From NCBI RefSeq assembly GCF_008271295.1, contig NZ_VTOY01000001.1, positions 310,001 through 374,000 on the forward strand: 64,000 nucleotides of DNA. The letters run 5' to 3'. A program made the position numbers and the translations under genes. The stretch's first letter is position 1. The number at the start of each line of letters is the position of its first letter. Positions 33,322 to 40,900 of this stretch are shown here, one piece after another. This DNA is from Pseudoselenomonas ruminis. GTDB lineage: Bacteria > Bacillota > Negativicutes > Selenomonadales > Selenomonadaceae. The notes beneath the pieces are model-generated. The model had not been told where the DNA came from and searched no databases. It saw nothing but the letters and a program-made list of their open reading frames with translations.

Positions 33322-34434
33322 GTGTGGGATAAGTTCAAGGACTGGCAGCAGAGCGTGCAGAAGTGGTTGTCGGACCATGAAGGCAGTTTGGAGTGGCTGA
33401 CGGATAAATTGGCGGCTGTAAGTGATACGATGACCTGGAAGCGCTGGGCAGCTGTGGCGGTGCTGGTGCTGCTGGTATTCGTGGGGGCATGTGCGGCCCT
33501 GTTTCGCGGCAATACAGCGCAGCGGGCGGCAATTCCGGCGGACCAGCCCATTTATGTTTCCGTAAAACCTGGAATGAGTGCCAGTGATATTGGGGATGAA
33601 CTGGTGAAACACGGTGTTCTGGAAAATAAGTTCTCGTTCTGGTGGAAGGTCAAGACTGGTGATGCTGCCAGCCATTTTAAGTCGGGCGTCTATGCGATGA
33701 AGCCGAATATGTCGGCAGATGAAGTGCTGCGCAAGCTGGTTTCGGGAGATACTACCGTCGTGAAGTTCACGATTCCTGAGGGCTTTGGCGTCAAGGAAAT
33801 CGCCAAGCGCCTGGCAGACGAGGGGCTCGTGGATGAACAGGATTTTTTGGCGAAGGCGAAAAAATACGCGCCCTATGATTACATTGAGCGCAAAGACGAT
33901 ATCCGTTATGCCTGTGAGGGCTTTTTGTTTCCCGATACCTATGAGCTTCACGAGGAAGCTACGCCGGAATCTATCTTGAAGATGATGGCCGAAGATTTTG
34001 ATACGCGGCTGACGCCGGAGCTTCGTGCCCGTGCCCGCGAGATGAATCTTTCGATTTTCGACCTCATTACCTTGGCATCGCTGGTAGAAAAAGAGGCACT
34101 TTATGCCGAGGATCGTCCGATAATTGCACAGGTCTTTTTCAAGCGGCTGAAGATTGGCATGCCGCTGCAGTCGGATACAACGCTGCAGTATCTGCTCGAT
34201 GCGCCGAAAGAGGACGTCTCGATTAAGGATACGAAAATCGAATCGCCGTATAACACCTACCAGCATCGCGGACTGCCACCGGGGCCAATTGCGAGCCCCG
34301 GAATGGCGGCGATTAAGGCAGTGCTTTATCCGGCCAACACCGATTATTTGTATTTTGTAGCCGACCGCAAGGGACATAATCACTACTCGACGAATTATGC
34401 CGACCATCAGGCTATCGTGGAACAAGTGCGTTAA
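33322..34434 (+). CDS. mltG: Endolytic murein transglycosylase MltG
   Basis: 370 residues from GTG 33322, GGGGAG six bases upstream. One N-terminal membrane helix (about residues 37-58, WAAVAVLVLLVFVGACAALF), then a LysM-like part (YVSVKPGMSASDIGDELVKHG) and the YceG domain with EGFLFPDTYEL and the catalytic Glu in LASLVEKEAL; DTTLQYLL and YNTYQHRGLPPGPI close the active-site cleft. It cuts nascent glycan strands at the periplasmic face of the membrane and so sets their length. Between DUF1292 and trmR, as in Bacillus (yrrL). Confidence 0.95.
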   Translation: MWDKFKDWQQSVQKWLSDHEGSLEWLTDKLAAVSDTMTWKRWAAVAVLVLLVFVGACAALFRGNTAQRAAIPADQPIYVSVKPGMSASDIGDELVKHGVLENKFSFWWKVKTGDAASHFKSGVYAMKPNMSADEVLRKLVSGDTTVVKFTIPEGFGVKEIAKRLADEGLVDEQDFLAKAKKYAPYDYIERKDDIRYACEGFLFPDTYELHEEATPESILKMMAEDFDTRLTPELRARAREMNLSIFDLITLASLVEKEALYAEDRPIIAQVFFKRLKIGMPLQSDTTLQYLLDAPKEDVSIKDTKIESPYNTYQHRGLPPGPIASPGMAAIKAVLYPANTDYLYFVADRKGHNHYSTNYADHQAIVEQVR

Positions 34435-34457
34435 CAAGGCAAAGGCAGGAGTAAATT

Positions 34458-35075
34458 TTGGAAGATATTGAATTGTTATTCCGCGAAATGGAACAATACG
34501 CCGCGGAAAATCATGTGCCGATTATCAACGAGCGGGGCCGCAAGGCATTTTTGCAGGTGGTGCGGGAGCAGAAACCGCACCGGGTGCTTGAAGTTGGCAT
34601 GGCGATTGGCTATTCCACGCTGCAAATTGCGGTCAACAGTGCCGATGACGTAAAGATCACAACGATGGAACTCAGTGAAGAGCGGGTGAAAACAGCCCGC
34701 TCTTATATTGCCCGTTCGGGCTATGACGACCGCATCCGTATCTTAACGGGCGATGCCGGGGAACTTTTGGCCCATGAGGCCGTGCAGGACGCGCCATTTG
34801 ATTTCGTCTTTATCGATGCGGCTAAGGGGCAGTATGTCGACTACTTCCACAAGATTGAGCCGCTGCTTTCCGATTCGGCGGTCATCCTGGCAGACAACGT
34901 ACTGTTCCGCGGTTACGTATGCTCGGAGGAGAAGCCGCCGCGCCGTTTTAAGACTATTGTGAAGCGGCTGCGTGAGTACCTCGAGCTCGTGACCAAGACG
35001 CCGGGCTATTCGACGGTGATTTTGGAAAATGGTGACGGGCTGGCGGTTACGCGGCGGGAAAAGAGTAAGTGTTAA
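34458..35075 (+). CDS. trmR: tRNA 5-hydroxyuridine methyltransferase (TrmR/YrrM)
   Basis: 205 residues, class I SAM methyltransferase of the O-methyltransferase (COMT) family. SAM motif I LEVGMAIGYSTLQIA, the acidic post-I strand TTMELSEERVKTA, and metal-site DFVFIDAAKGQYVDYF with DNVLFRG. TTG start with AGGAG upstream. Its place between mltG and a U32 gene is the Bacillus yrrL-yrrM-yrrN/O order. There, YrrM (TrmR) methylates 5-hydroxyuridine at tRNA position 34 after the U32 proteins hydroxylate it, so the same wobble-base pathway is inferred here. Confidence 0.85.
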   Translation: MEDIELLFREMEQYAAENHVPIINERGRKAFLQVVREQKPHRVLEVGMAIGYSTLQIAVNSADDVKITTMELSEERVKTARSYIARSGYDDRIRILTGDAGELLAHEAVQDAPFDFVFIDAAKGQYVDYFHKIEPLLSDSAVILADNVLFRGYVCSEEKPPRRFKTIVKRLREYLELVTKTPGYSTVILENGDGLAVTRREKSKC

Positions 35076-35094
35076 ATTTGGGAGGAATCCTGTT

Positions 35095-36330
35095 ATGATA
35101 AAGAAGCCTGAGCTGTTAGCGCCGGCTGGCAATCTGGAAAAAATGAAGATGGCAATCCTCTATGGTGCCGATGCAGTCTACCTCGGCGGCAAAGCCTTTG
35201 GTCTGCGGGCCTTTGGCGGCAATTTCAGCCGCGAGGAATTGAAGGAAGCGGTGACTTTTGCCCATGAGCGGAACCGCAAGGTCTATGTGACGGTCAATAT
35301 TTTTCCACACAATGGCGACCTTACAGGCCTGCCGGATTATCTTAAATACCTTGCGCAAATAAACGTTGATGCCCTGCTGGTCGCTGACCTTGGCGTGTTT
35401 ATGATGTGCCGCGAGCTCATTCCGGAAATGGAGCTTCATATCAGCACGCAGGCCAACAATACCAACTGGGCAACGGTCAATGCCTGGAAGAAACTCGGCG
35501 CAAAGCGCGTGGTGCTCGCACGTGAAATGTCATTGGCCGAAGTTCGCGAGATTCGCGAGAAGTGCGATGTCGATTTGGAAATGTTTATGCATGGCGCAAT
35601 GTGCATTTCGTATTCGGGGCGGTGCCTGTTGTCGAATTACTTCACGGGCAGGGATTCGAACCGCGGCAGCTGCGCGCAATCCTGCCGTTGGAAATATGCG
35701 CTGGTTGAGGAGACCCGTCCGGGACAGTATTTCCCGATTGAGGAGGACGAGCGCGGCACGTATATCATGAATTCCAAGGATATGTGCCTGATGCCGAATA
35801 TCCGCGATGTCATCGAAAGCGGTGTCGACAGCCTGAAAATCGAAGGGCGCATGAAGAGCGTTCATTATGCGGCCAGCGTCGTCAAAGCTTACCGCCTAGC
35901 GATTGACGCTTATTTTGCTGACCCGGAACATTTTACGGTTAAGCAGGAATGGCTCGACGAGTTAGAAAAAGTTTCCCATAGAACCTATACGACGGGATTT
36001 TATTATCATCAGCCGACTGCGGAGGATCAGATCTATGGCAAGACGTCCTATGATCAAACGTCGGAGTTCGTTGGTCTTGTCCGCTCCTATGATGCTGCGA
36101 CTGGCTGGGCCGTAGTGGAACAGCGCAACAATATGAAACTCGGGCAGGAGATCGAAGTCTTCCAGCCAACGGGGCCGCTTTACCGCCAGACCATTACGGC
36201 AATGGAAAATGAGGACGGCGAAGCAATTGAGGTGGCGCCGCATCCGCAGATGATTCTGCGCATGAAGATGGAGCAGCCGGTAGAACCTTATACGATTTTG
36301 CGCCGCGATGTAACATCTGTGAAGCAGTGA
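35095..36330 (+). CDS. U32-family protein, tRNA hydroxylation type (TrhP-like)
   Basis: 411 residues from ATG 35095, GGAGGA upstream. N-terminal PELLAPAGNLEKMKMAILYGADAVYLGG, in pieces, is the U32 signature; the Cys set is in MFMHGAMCISYSGRCLL and SNRGSCAQSCRW, followed by MNSKDMCLM and SLKIEGRMKS. U32 proteins were named peptidases, but YegQ/TrhP and the Bacillus YrrN-YrrO pair make 5-hydroxyuridine in tRNA using prephenate. It directly follows the TrmR-like gene, so the two steps are coupled. The C-terminal TrhP-type beta domain is present, so one gene may do the work of the Bacillus pair. Confidence 0.87.
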   Translation: MIKKPELLAPAGNLEKMKMAILYGADAVYLGGKAFGLRAFGGNFSREELKEAVTFAHERNRKVYVTVNIFPHNGDLTGLPDYLKYLAQINVDALLVADLGVFMMCRELIPEMELHISTQANNTNWATVNAWKKLGAKRVVLAREMSLAEVREIREKCDVDLEMFMHGAMCISYSGRCLLSNYFTGRDSNRGSCAQSCRWKYALVEETRPGQYFPIEEDERGTYIMNSKDMCLMPNIRDVIESGVDSLKIEGRMKSVHYAASVVKAYRLAIDAYFADPEHFTVKQEWLDELEKVSHRTYTTGFYYHQPTAEDQIYGKTSYDQTSEFVGLVRSYDAATGWAVVEQRNNMKLGQEIEVFQPTGPLYRQTITAMENEDGEAIEVAPHPQMILRMKMEQPVEPYTILRRDVTSVKQ

Positions 36331-36350
36331 CCCACATTTTTTAAAAATTA

Positions 36351-36380
36351 TTGTAAAGTTCAATACGTTTATGATATGAT
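36351..36380 (+). promoter_or_regulatory. Promoter for acylphosphatase-aroQ
   Basis: TTGTAA, 18 bases, TATGAT, about 50 bases before the acylphosphatase start. Confidence 0.5.
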
Positions 36381-36429
36381 GAAGTAGATGTTGTTTATAC
36401 TATGAAAAAATGAGAAAGTGGTGTTGATT

Positions 36430-36705
36430 TTGGCTATTCGTTATTTTGGTACCGCTGCCGGACGCGTTCAGGGCGTCGGCTTTCGTATGTTTGTTCAACA
36501 GCATGCTATGGATCTTCATGTTACCGGCTGGATAAGAAACATGGAAGATGGAACGGTTCAAATGGAGCTTCAGGGAGAACCGGAAGCAATTGACAAGCTG
36601 GAAGGTTTCATTCGTGAAGGTAATTACTTCATCAAAGTGGAGAGCTTCAGCCTCGAAGAACGGCCGGTTGTCGACGGTGAGAAGCGTTTTGATGTCCGCT
36701 ACTAA
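36430..36705 (+). CDS. Acylphosphatase
   Basis: 91 residues from TTG 36430, the usual length for the family; upstream in-frame GTG/TTG codons at 36418-36424 are less well placed. GRVQGVGFRMFVQQHA carries the catalytic Arg, and TGWIRNMEDGTV the catalytic Asn. It hydrolyses acyl phosphates such as acetyl phosphate or 1,3-bisphosphoglycerate in the cytoplasm. The aroQ gene begins 20 bases later. Confidence 0.95.
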   Translation: MAIRYFGTAAGRVQGVGFRMFVQQHAMDLHVTGWIRNMEDGTVQMELQGEPEAIDKLEGFIREGNYFIKVESFSLEERPVVDGEKRFDVRY

Positions 36706-36725
36706 AACGGACGGGAGGAAATCAG

Positions 36726-37163
36726 ATGGCAAAAGTCCTTGTGCTCAATGGCCCCAATCTCAATCTGCTGGGGACGCGTGAGCCGGAAATCTATGGCAGC
36801 ACGACGCTCAAAGACATCGAGCAGATGATGGCTGCCCGTGCGAAGGAAGCCGGCATTGGGATTGACTTTTATCAGTCCAATCATGAAGGCTGCCTTGTCG
36901 ATAAGGTGCAGGAAGCCAATCATCATTACGATTACATCATTTTTAATGCGGCTGCTTTTACGCATTACAGCATCGCGCTGCGTGATGCGATTGCTGCGAT
37001 TGATGTTCCGCTTATTGAGGTTCATATATCCAATATCCATAAGCGGGAGGAGTTCCGCCATTCGTCAGTATTGGCGCCCGTTGCCATGGGGCAGATATGC
37101 GGACTGGGCATCGAGAGTTATATGGCCGCCCTTGAGGCCATTATTTACAAGTTGAAAAAGTAA
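36726..37163 (+). CDS. aroQ: 3-dehydroquinate dehydratase, type II
   Basis: 145 residues. LNGPNLNLLGTREPEIYG is the type II signature with the catalytic Tyr, the His acceptor lies in IEVHISNIHKREEFR, and NAAAFTHYS binds substrate. It dehydrates 3-dehydroquinate in the shikimate pathway as a dodecamer. ATG with GGAGG upstream. It shares a promoter with the acylphosphatase and is followed by a hairpin before the peptidase gene. Confidence 0.96.
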   Translation: MAKVLVLNGPNLNLLGTREPEIYGSTTLKDIEQMMAARAKEAGIGIDFYQSNHEGCLVDKVQEANHHYDYIIFNAAAFTHYSIALRDAIAAIDVPLIEVHISNIHKREEFRHSSVLAPVAMGQICGLGIESYMAALEAIIYKLKK

Positions 37164-37165
37164 GA

Positions 37166-37200
37166 CCTTAGCCTTTCTCTAAGGAGGAGGGCTAATTTTA
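37166..37200 (+). promoter_or_regulatory. Overlapping alternative hairpins between aroQ and the M24 peptidase
   Basis: CCTTAG (37166) can pair with CTAAGG (37179), or TTAGCC (37168) with GGCTAA (37190) followed by TTTTA. The two stems exclude each other, as in an attenuator; it may also be just a weak terminator. Confidence 0.35.
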
Positions 37201-37220
37201 TTGTTAGGAGTTGACCCATT

Positions 37221-38291
37221 ATGAAAGAGAGCCGATTACAGGCAATCCGTGCGCTTATGGAAGAAAAGGGACTGGACGCGATGGTGGTGACGAAGTATGT
37301 GAACCTGCATTACTTCAGCGGCTTCCGTGGCGATGATACAACGTTGGTCATCAGCCGGGATAAGGCAATGCTCATTACGGACAACCGTTATACCGAGCAG
37401 GCCAGCCAGCAGGCACCATTGTTTGAGATTGTGGAGCAGCATGACGGCCTCTGGAAAAAGACGGCGGAATGCGTGAAAAAAGTCGGGGCAAAGAAAGCCG
37501 GCTTTGAAGGCAACGCCATGATTTATGCAGATTTTGTGACGCTGACGAAACTCTTGGATGGCGTGGATTTCACGACGGCTGTTTCGCTTGATGCCCTGCG
37601 TCAGGTAAAGGACGAAGAGGAAATCGCCTATATCCGCAAGGCGTGCGAAATTGCCGACATTGGCTTTAAAGATATCCTGACGTATGTGCGTCCGGGCATG
37701 ACTGAAGTGCAGGTAGCCGCTCATCTGGAAAACTGCATGCGGGAAAATGGTTCGGAAGGTCCGTCGTTTACGACGATTATGGCTTCGGGCATCCGCGGCG
37801 TTCTGCCCCATGGCATTGCCACCGATAAAGTCATCGAAGAAGGCGAGTTCTTGACGATGGATTACGGTGCTATTTACGCCGGCTACGATTCGGATATTAC
37901 GCGCACGATTTGCGTGGGACAGGCCGATGAAAAACAGCGCCGTATCTACAATGCTGTGCTCGAATCGCAAAAGCTGGCGCTCACTTTGATCAAGCCTGGC
38001 GTTTCCGGCAAAGCTGTCCACATTGCGGTACAGGATAATCTTGCCAGATATGATTTAAAACAGTATTTTGGCCACGGCCTTGGCCACAGCCTTGGCCTTG
38101 AGATTCACGAGGAACCGCGTATGTCGCCGAAAAAGGATTACACCCTTGCGGAAAATATGCTGATTACCGATGAGCCGGGCGTTTATATTCCGGGATGGGG
38201 CGGCCTGCGCATCGAAGATACGGTCCTCGTCACGAAAAATGGCTGCGAGCCGCTGACAAAATCCAGCAAAGAATTCATTGAGGTAATCTGA
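37221..38291 (+). CDS. M24-family aminopeptidase (Xaa-Pro type)
   Basis: 356 residues in the creatinase/aminopeptidase P fold. N-terminal non-catalytic domain to about residue 120, then the pita-bread domain. Metal ligands: Asp in TMDYGAIYAGYDSDITRT (two), His in GHGLGHSLGLEIHEEP, Glu in ITDEPGVYIPG and the last Glu in GLRIEDTVLV. It removes N-terminal residues before proline from peptides, in the cytoplasm, with two Mn or Co ions. ATG start with AGGAG upstream. In many Firmicutes it precedes efp, as here. Confidence 0.93.
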   Translation: MKESRLQAIRALMEEKGLDAMVVTKYVNLHYFSGFRGDDTTLVISRDKAMLITDNRYTEQASQQAPLFEIVEQHDGLWKKTAECVKKVGAKKAGFEGNAMIYADFVTLTKLLDGVDFTTAVSLDALRQVKDEEEIAYIRKACEIADIGFKDILTYVRPGMTEVQVAAHLENCMRENGSEGPSFTTIMASGIRGVLPHGIATDKVIEEGEFLTMDYGAIYAGYDSDITRTICVGQADEKQRRIYNAVLESQKLALTLIKPGVSGKAVHIAVQDNLARYDLKQYFGHGLGHSLGLEIHEEPRMSPKKDYTLAENMLITDEPGVYIPGWGGLRIEDTVLVTKNGCEPLTKSSKEFIEVI

Positions 38292-38315
38292 CCGCATAAA
38301 GATAGCAACGAACCC

Positions 38316-38344
38316 TTTTCAAAAAGTAGAAAATATGCTATTAT
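38316..38344 (+). promoter_or_regulatory. Promoter of efp
   Basis: TTTTCA, 17 bases, TATTAT; about 55 bases before the ATG. Confidence 0.6.
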
Positions 38345-38401
38345 AGATTCGTTACATTGAAATTAATGCCGTAAAGGCAATATATTGGAGGGCGTAAGTT
38401 A

Positions 38402-38959
38402 ATGATTAATAGTACTGATTTCCGCACGGGTCTCACGATTGAGATTGATGGTGGCGTATGGCAGATTGTTGATTTCCAGCATGTAAAACCGGGTAAAGGC
38501 GCTGCATTCGTTCGCACGAAAATCAAAAACGTTGAGACGGGTGCTGTTGTTGAGCGCACGTTCAACCCGAACGAGAAGATGCCGGCAGCACATCTTGAGA
38601 CGCAGAACATGCAGTTCCTTTATGAGGCTGATGGCATGTACACGTTCATGAATACGGAAACGTACGAGCAGGTTGAGCTGAACAAAGAGCAGCTTGGTGA
38701 TGCGCTGAACTACCTGATGGAGAACATGGAAGTATCCATCCAGATGTTCAAGGGCCGTATCATTGGCATTCAGCTCCCGAACTCCGTTAACCTCAAAGTT
38801 ATCGAGTGCGAGCCGAGCGTTAAAGGCAACACGGCTACGGGCGCTACGAAGATGGCTAAGGTTGAGACGGGCTATGAAGTTCGCGTACCGCTGTTCATCA
38901 ACGAAGGCGAAGTTCTGCGCATCGATACCCGCACGGGCAACTACATCGAGCGTGCTTGA
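38402..38959 (+). CDS. efp: Translation elongation factor P
   Basis: 185 residues, full length, three KOW/OB domains. The tip of domain I, which is modified in most bacteria, reads HVKPGKGAAFVRTK, with Lys at the position equivalent to 32-34; a Lys-modifying route is therefore expected. EF-P relieves ribosomes stalled at polyproline. GGAGG precedes the ATG. Codon use is strongly biased, like that of pckA. Ends before a strong terminator and is a single-gene unit. Confidence 0.97.
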   Translation: MINSTDFRTGLTIEIDGGVWQIVDFQHVKPGKGAAFVRTKIKNVETGAVVERTFNPNEKMPAAHLETQNMQFLYEADGMYTFMNTETYEQVELNKEQLGDALNYLMENMEVSIQMFKGRIIGIQLPNSVNLKVIECEPSVKGNTATGATKMAKVETGYEVRVPLFINEGEVLRIDTRTGNYIERA

Positions 38960-38983
38960 TTCTGTTGGGATTTGATGCTTTGG

Positions 38984-39020
38984 ACTGCCGCATCATGGAA
39001 AAATGGTGCGGCAGTTTTTT
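38984..39020 (+). terminator. Terminator after efp
   Basis: ACTGCCGCATCA and TGGTGCGGCAGT pair around GTTGGAAA-like bases, then TTTTTT. Confidence 0.88.
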
Positions 39021-39138
39021 GATGATTTTTTCGTAATTATTTCCGGGTTGGCAGGAATCCCAGAGCTGTTTCGCGAAAGTATATACAAATATAACAATTC
39101 GAGTAAGGGCATCTGTCATAAAAATGGAGGGATTCGTA

Positions 39139-39537
39139 ATGGAAAAAGAAAAAGAAATCAAACAGGCTGGTACGTTGGGGTCTATCCGCATTGCCGATGA
39201 AGTCGTCAGTATCATCGCAGGACTTGCCGCTACGGAGGTAGATGGCATTGCCGGCATGAGTGGCGGCATTGCTGGCGGTATTGCGGAAATGCTTGGCCGT
39301 AAGAATTTTGCAAAGGGCGTAAAAGTCGAAGTTGGCGAGAAAGAAGCTGCGGTCGACCTTTATATTATTGTAAAATACGGCGTACGCATTCCGGATATTG
39401 CCCTGGCTGCTCAGGAAAATGTCAAGCAGGCAATTGAGACGATGACCGGACTTTCGGTTGTTGAGGTCAATGTTCATGTTCAGGGCGTTGGTTTCCCCGA
39501 AGATGATAAGCATGAAGATGAGGTTCGTGTCCGTTAA
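39139..39537 (+). CDS. Asp23/Gls24 (YloU/YqhY) family envelope stress protein
   Basis: 132 residues from ATG 39139, GGAGGG seven bases upstream (an ATG at 39124 precedes the ribosome site). Family segments: GSIRIADEVVSIIAGLAATEVDG near the start (in parts), a Gly-rich turn GMSGGIAGGIAEMLG, and VDLYIIVKYGVRIPDIA. In Staphylococcus the family is anchored to the membrane by AmaP and answers envelope stress. The next two genes code for AmaP and a DUF2273 protein, so the whole module is present, followed by nusB as in many Firmicutes. Confidence 0.93.
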   Translation: MEKEKEIKQAGTLGSIRIADEVVSIIAGLAATEVDGIAGMSGGIAGGIAEMLGRKNFAKGVKVEVGEKEAAVDLYIIVKYGVRIPDIALAAQENVKQAIETMTGLSVVEVNVHVQGVGFPEDDKHEDEVRVR

Positions 39538-39551
39538 AAGAGGCTGATGAT

Positions 39552-40121
39552 ATGGGAATAATCAATCGATTTCTTCTCTTATTGCTGTCTCTTTTGACGT
39601 TGGCGCTGTCCATTTCGGTTTTGGGTGCAGTCTTTGGATGGCTGCCTGAGTCCGTATGGTTGGATTCCCTTCACTATGCGATGGCGCGGCAGGAAACGAT
39701 TGCCGCTTCCGTTGTGGTGTTTTTGGTGAGTTTGAAACTGCTCGGGCAGGTTTTTTGCTGTTCGAAAGATAAGACGACCAGCAAGGGCGAATACGTCATC
39801 GAAAGCGGTCCGCGGGGAGAAGTACGTGTGGCACTGGATGCAGTGCGCAATTTTACTGACAGGCTGGCACGCGAGGCGCACGGAGTCCGTGATGTCCGCG
39901 TGGTGGTAAAAGCCAGGAACCGCAAGGAAGGCGCAACACTGGCCTTGCAGCTTGAGCTGGTGGTCGGCCGTGAGGCTGAAGTGACGAAGCTGTCGGAGAA
40001 ACTCACGACAACAATCCAGCAGCAGCTTGAGCAGACGATGGCACTGACGGAAGTGCCGGTTAATATTGTGATAAAAGATGTCTCCGATGCGCAGCCGTCG
40101 AAAAAGCATCGTGTCGTGTAA
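39552..40121 (+). CDS. amaP: AmaP-type alkaline-shock membrane anchor
   Basis: 189 residues with two N-terminal membrane helices (LLLLLSLLTLALSISVLGAV and IAASVVVFLVSLKLLGQVF) and a cytoplasmic domain with VRVALDAVRNFTDRLAREA and the Asp23-binding-type beta/alpha pattern. It should hold the Asp23 protein encoded just upstream at the membrane. Start ATG 39552, 14 bases after the Asp23 stop. Co-translated with the DUF2273 gene downstream. Confidence 0.88.
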   Translation: MGIINRFLLLLLSLLTLALSISVLGAVFGWLPESVWLDSLHYAMARQETIAASVVVFLVSLKLLGQVFCCSKDKTTSKGEYVIESGPRGEVRVALDAVRNFTDRLAREAHGVRDVRVVVKARNRKEGATLALQLELVVGREAEVTKLSEKLTTTIQQQLEQTMALTEVPVNIVIKDVSDAQPSKKHRVV

Positions 40122-40136
40122 GGCGGTGACTAGTTG

Positions 40137-40382
40137 ATGAAAGAGGAATTTAAGTCAATTTGTCAGGCGTTGTGGCAGGAGCATCGCGGGAAGACCGTGG
40201 GGGCTGTGGCAGGAATCGTCCTCGGCACAGCTATCCTCTGTTTTGGCTTTTGGCATACATTCTTTGTGCTCTGCTGCGGGTTGATAGGCCTTTATATTGG
40301 CGCGCAGATGGACCAGGGGGAGAATGTTCTCGGAACCATTGGGGACAGAGTCCTGCATTTGTCGGAGCGTTTTCGGAACTAA
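40137..40382 (+). CDS. DUF2273 small membrane protein
   Basis: 81 residues with two close membrane helices (GAVAGIVLGTAILCFGFW and FFVLCCGLIGLYIGAQM) and short charged ends. DUF2273 proteins are nearly always found beside Asp23 and AmaP and probably take part in the same membrane complex; their function is otherwise unknown. The ATG at 40137 overlaps a TTG three bases earlier. nusB follows after 25 bases. Confidence 0.9.
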   Translation: MKEEFKSICQALWQEHRGKTVGAVAGIVLGTAILCFGFWHTFFVLCCGLIGLYIGAQMDQGENVLGTIGDRVLHLSERFRN

Positions 40383-40407
40383 GATTGGAATAAGAGGAAG
40401 GTAAGTA

Positions 40408-40839
40408 ATGAGTCGTAGACAAGCAAGGGAAGCTGCCCTGCAGGCGCTTTTCCAGTTGGATTTGAATCAGGCAGATACGGAAGAGCAGCAGGGGATGTTT
40501 GAAACCCTGGCTATTGATACCGCACTAGGCGAGGGGGAGAAAATGTCCGCCCGCGACCGTTCGTATGTGCAGACGCTTGTTCGTGGCACTCGTGAGAATC
40601 TCGAGGCTATCGATGCCTTGATTACGGAGAGCTCGAAGGATTGGAAGATTGAGCGTATGGCAGCTGTTGACCGCAATTTGGTCCGCATTGCCATCTACGA
40701 GATTCATTTCTCGGAGGAGAAGCTTACGCCAAATATCGCAATCAACGAGGCTGTGGAACTGGCGAAGAAGTACGGTACGGATGATTCCAGCCGCTATGTC
40801 AATGGAATCCTGGGCGCGATGATGAAGCTTTCGCGCTAA
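40408..40839 (+). CDS. nusB: Transcription antitermination factor NusB
   Basis: 143 residues. REAALQALFQLDLNQ is the N-terminal NusB motif, MSARDRSYVQTLVRGTREN follows, and the C-terminal half ends AINEAVELAKKYG and YVNGILG. It binds boxA RNA with NusE (S10) and supports rRNA antitermination. ATG with GGAAGG upstream. A terminator hairpin lies between it and xseA. Confidence 0.95.
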   Translation: MSRRQAREAALQALFQLDLNQADTEEQQGMFETLAIDTALGEGEKMSARDRSYVQTLVRGTRENLEAIDALITESSKDWKIERMAAVDRNLVRIAIYEIHFSEEKLTPNIAINEAVELAKKYGTDDSSRYVNGILGAMMKLSR

Positions 40840-40850
40840 TGAAACGAACT

Positions 40851-40879
40851 GCCAGACCCAAAGAATGGTCTGGCTTTTT
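40851..40879 (+). terminator. Terminator between nusB and xseA
   Basis: GCCAGACC, eight-base loop, GGTCTGGC, TTTTT. It rules out the longer xseA frame from 40865. Confidence 0.85.
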
Positions 40880-40900
40880 CGTATGTCTGGAGGGAATTGC

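Noticed and set aside
35649-35666. GGGATTCGAACC-like sequence resembling a tRNA T-arm on the minus strand
   Set aside because: It lies inside a conserved part of the U32 gene (SNRGSCAQ) and has no anticodon arm or acceptor stem around it.
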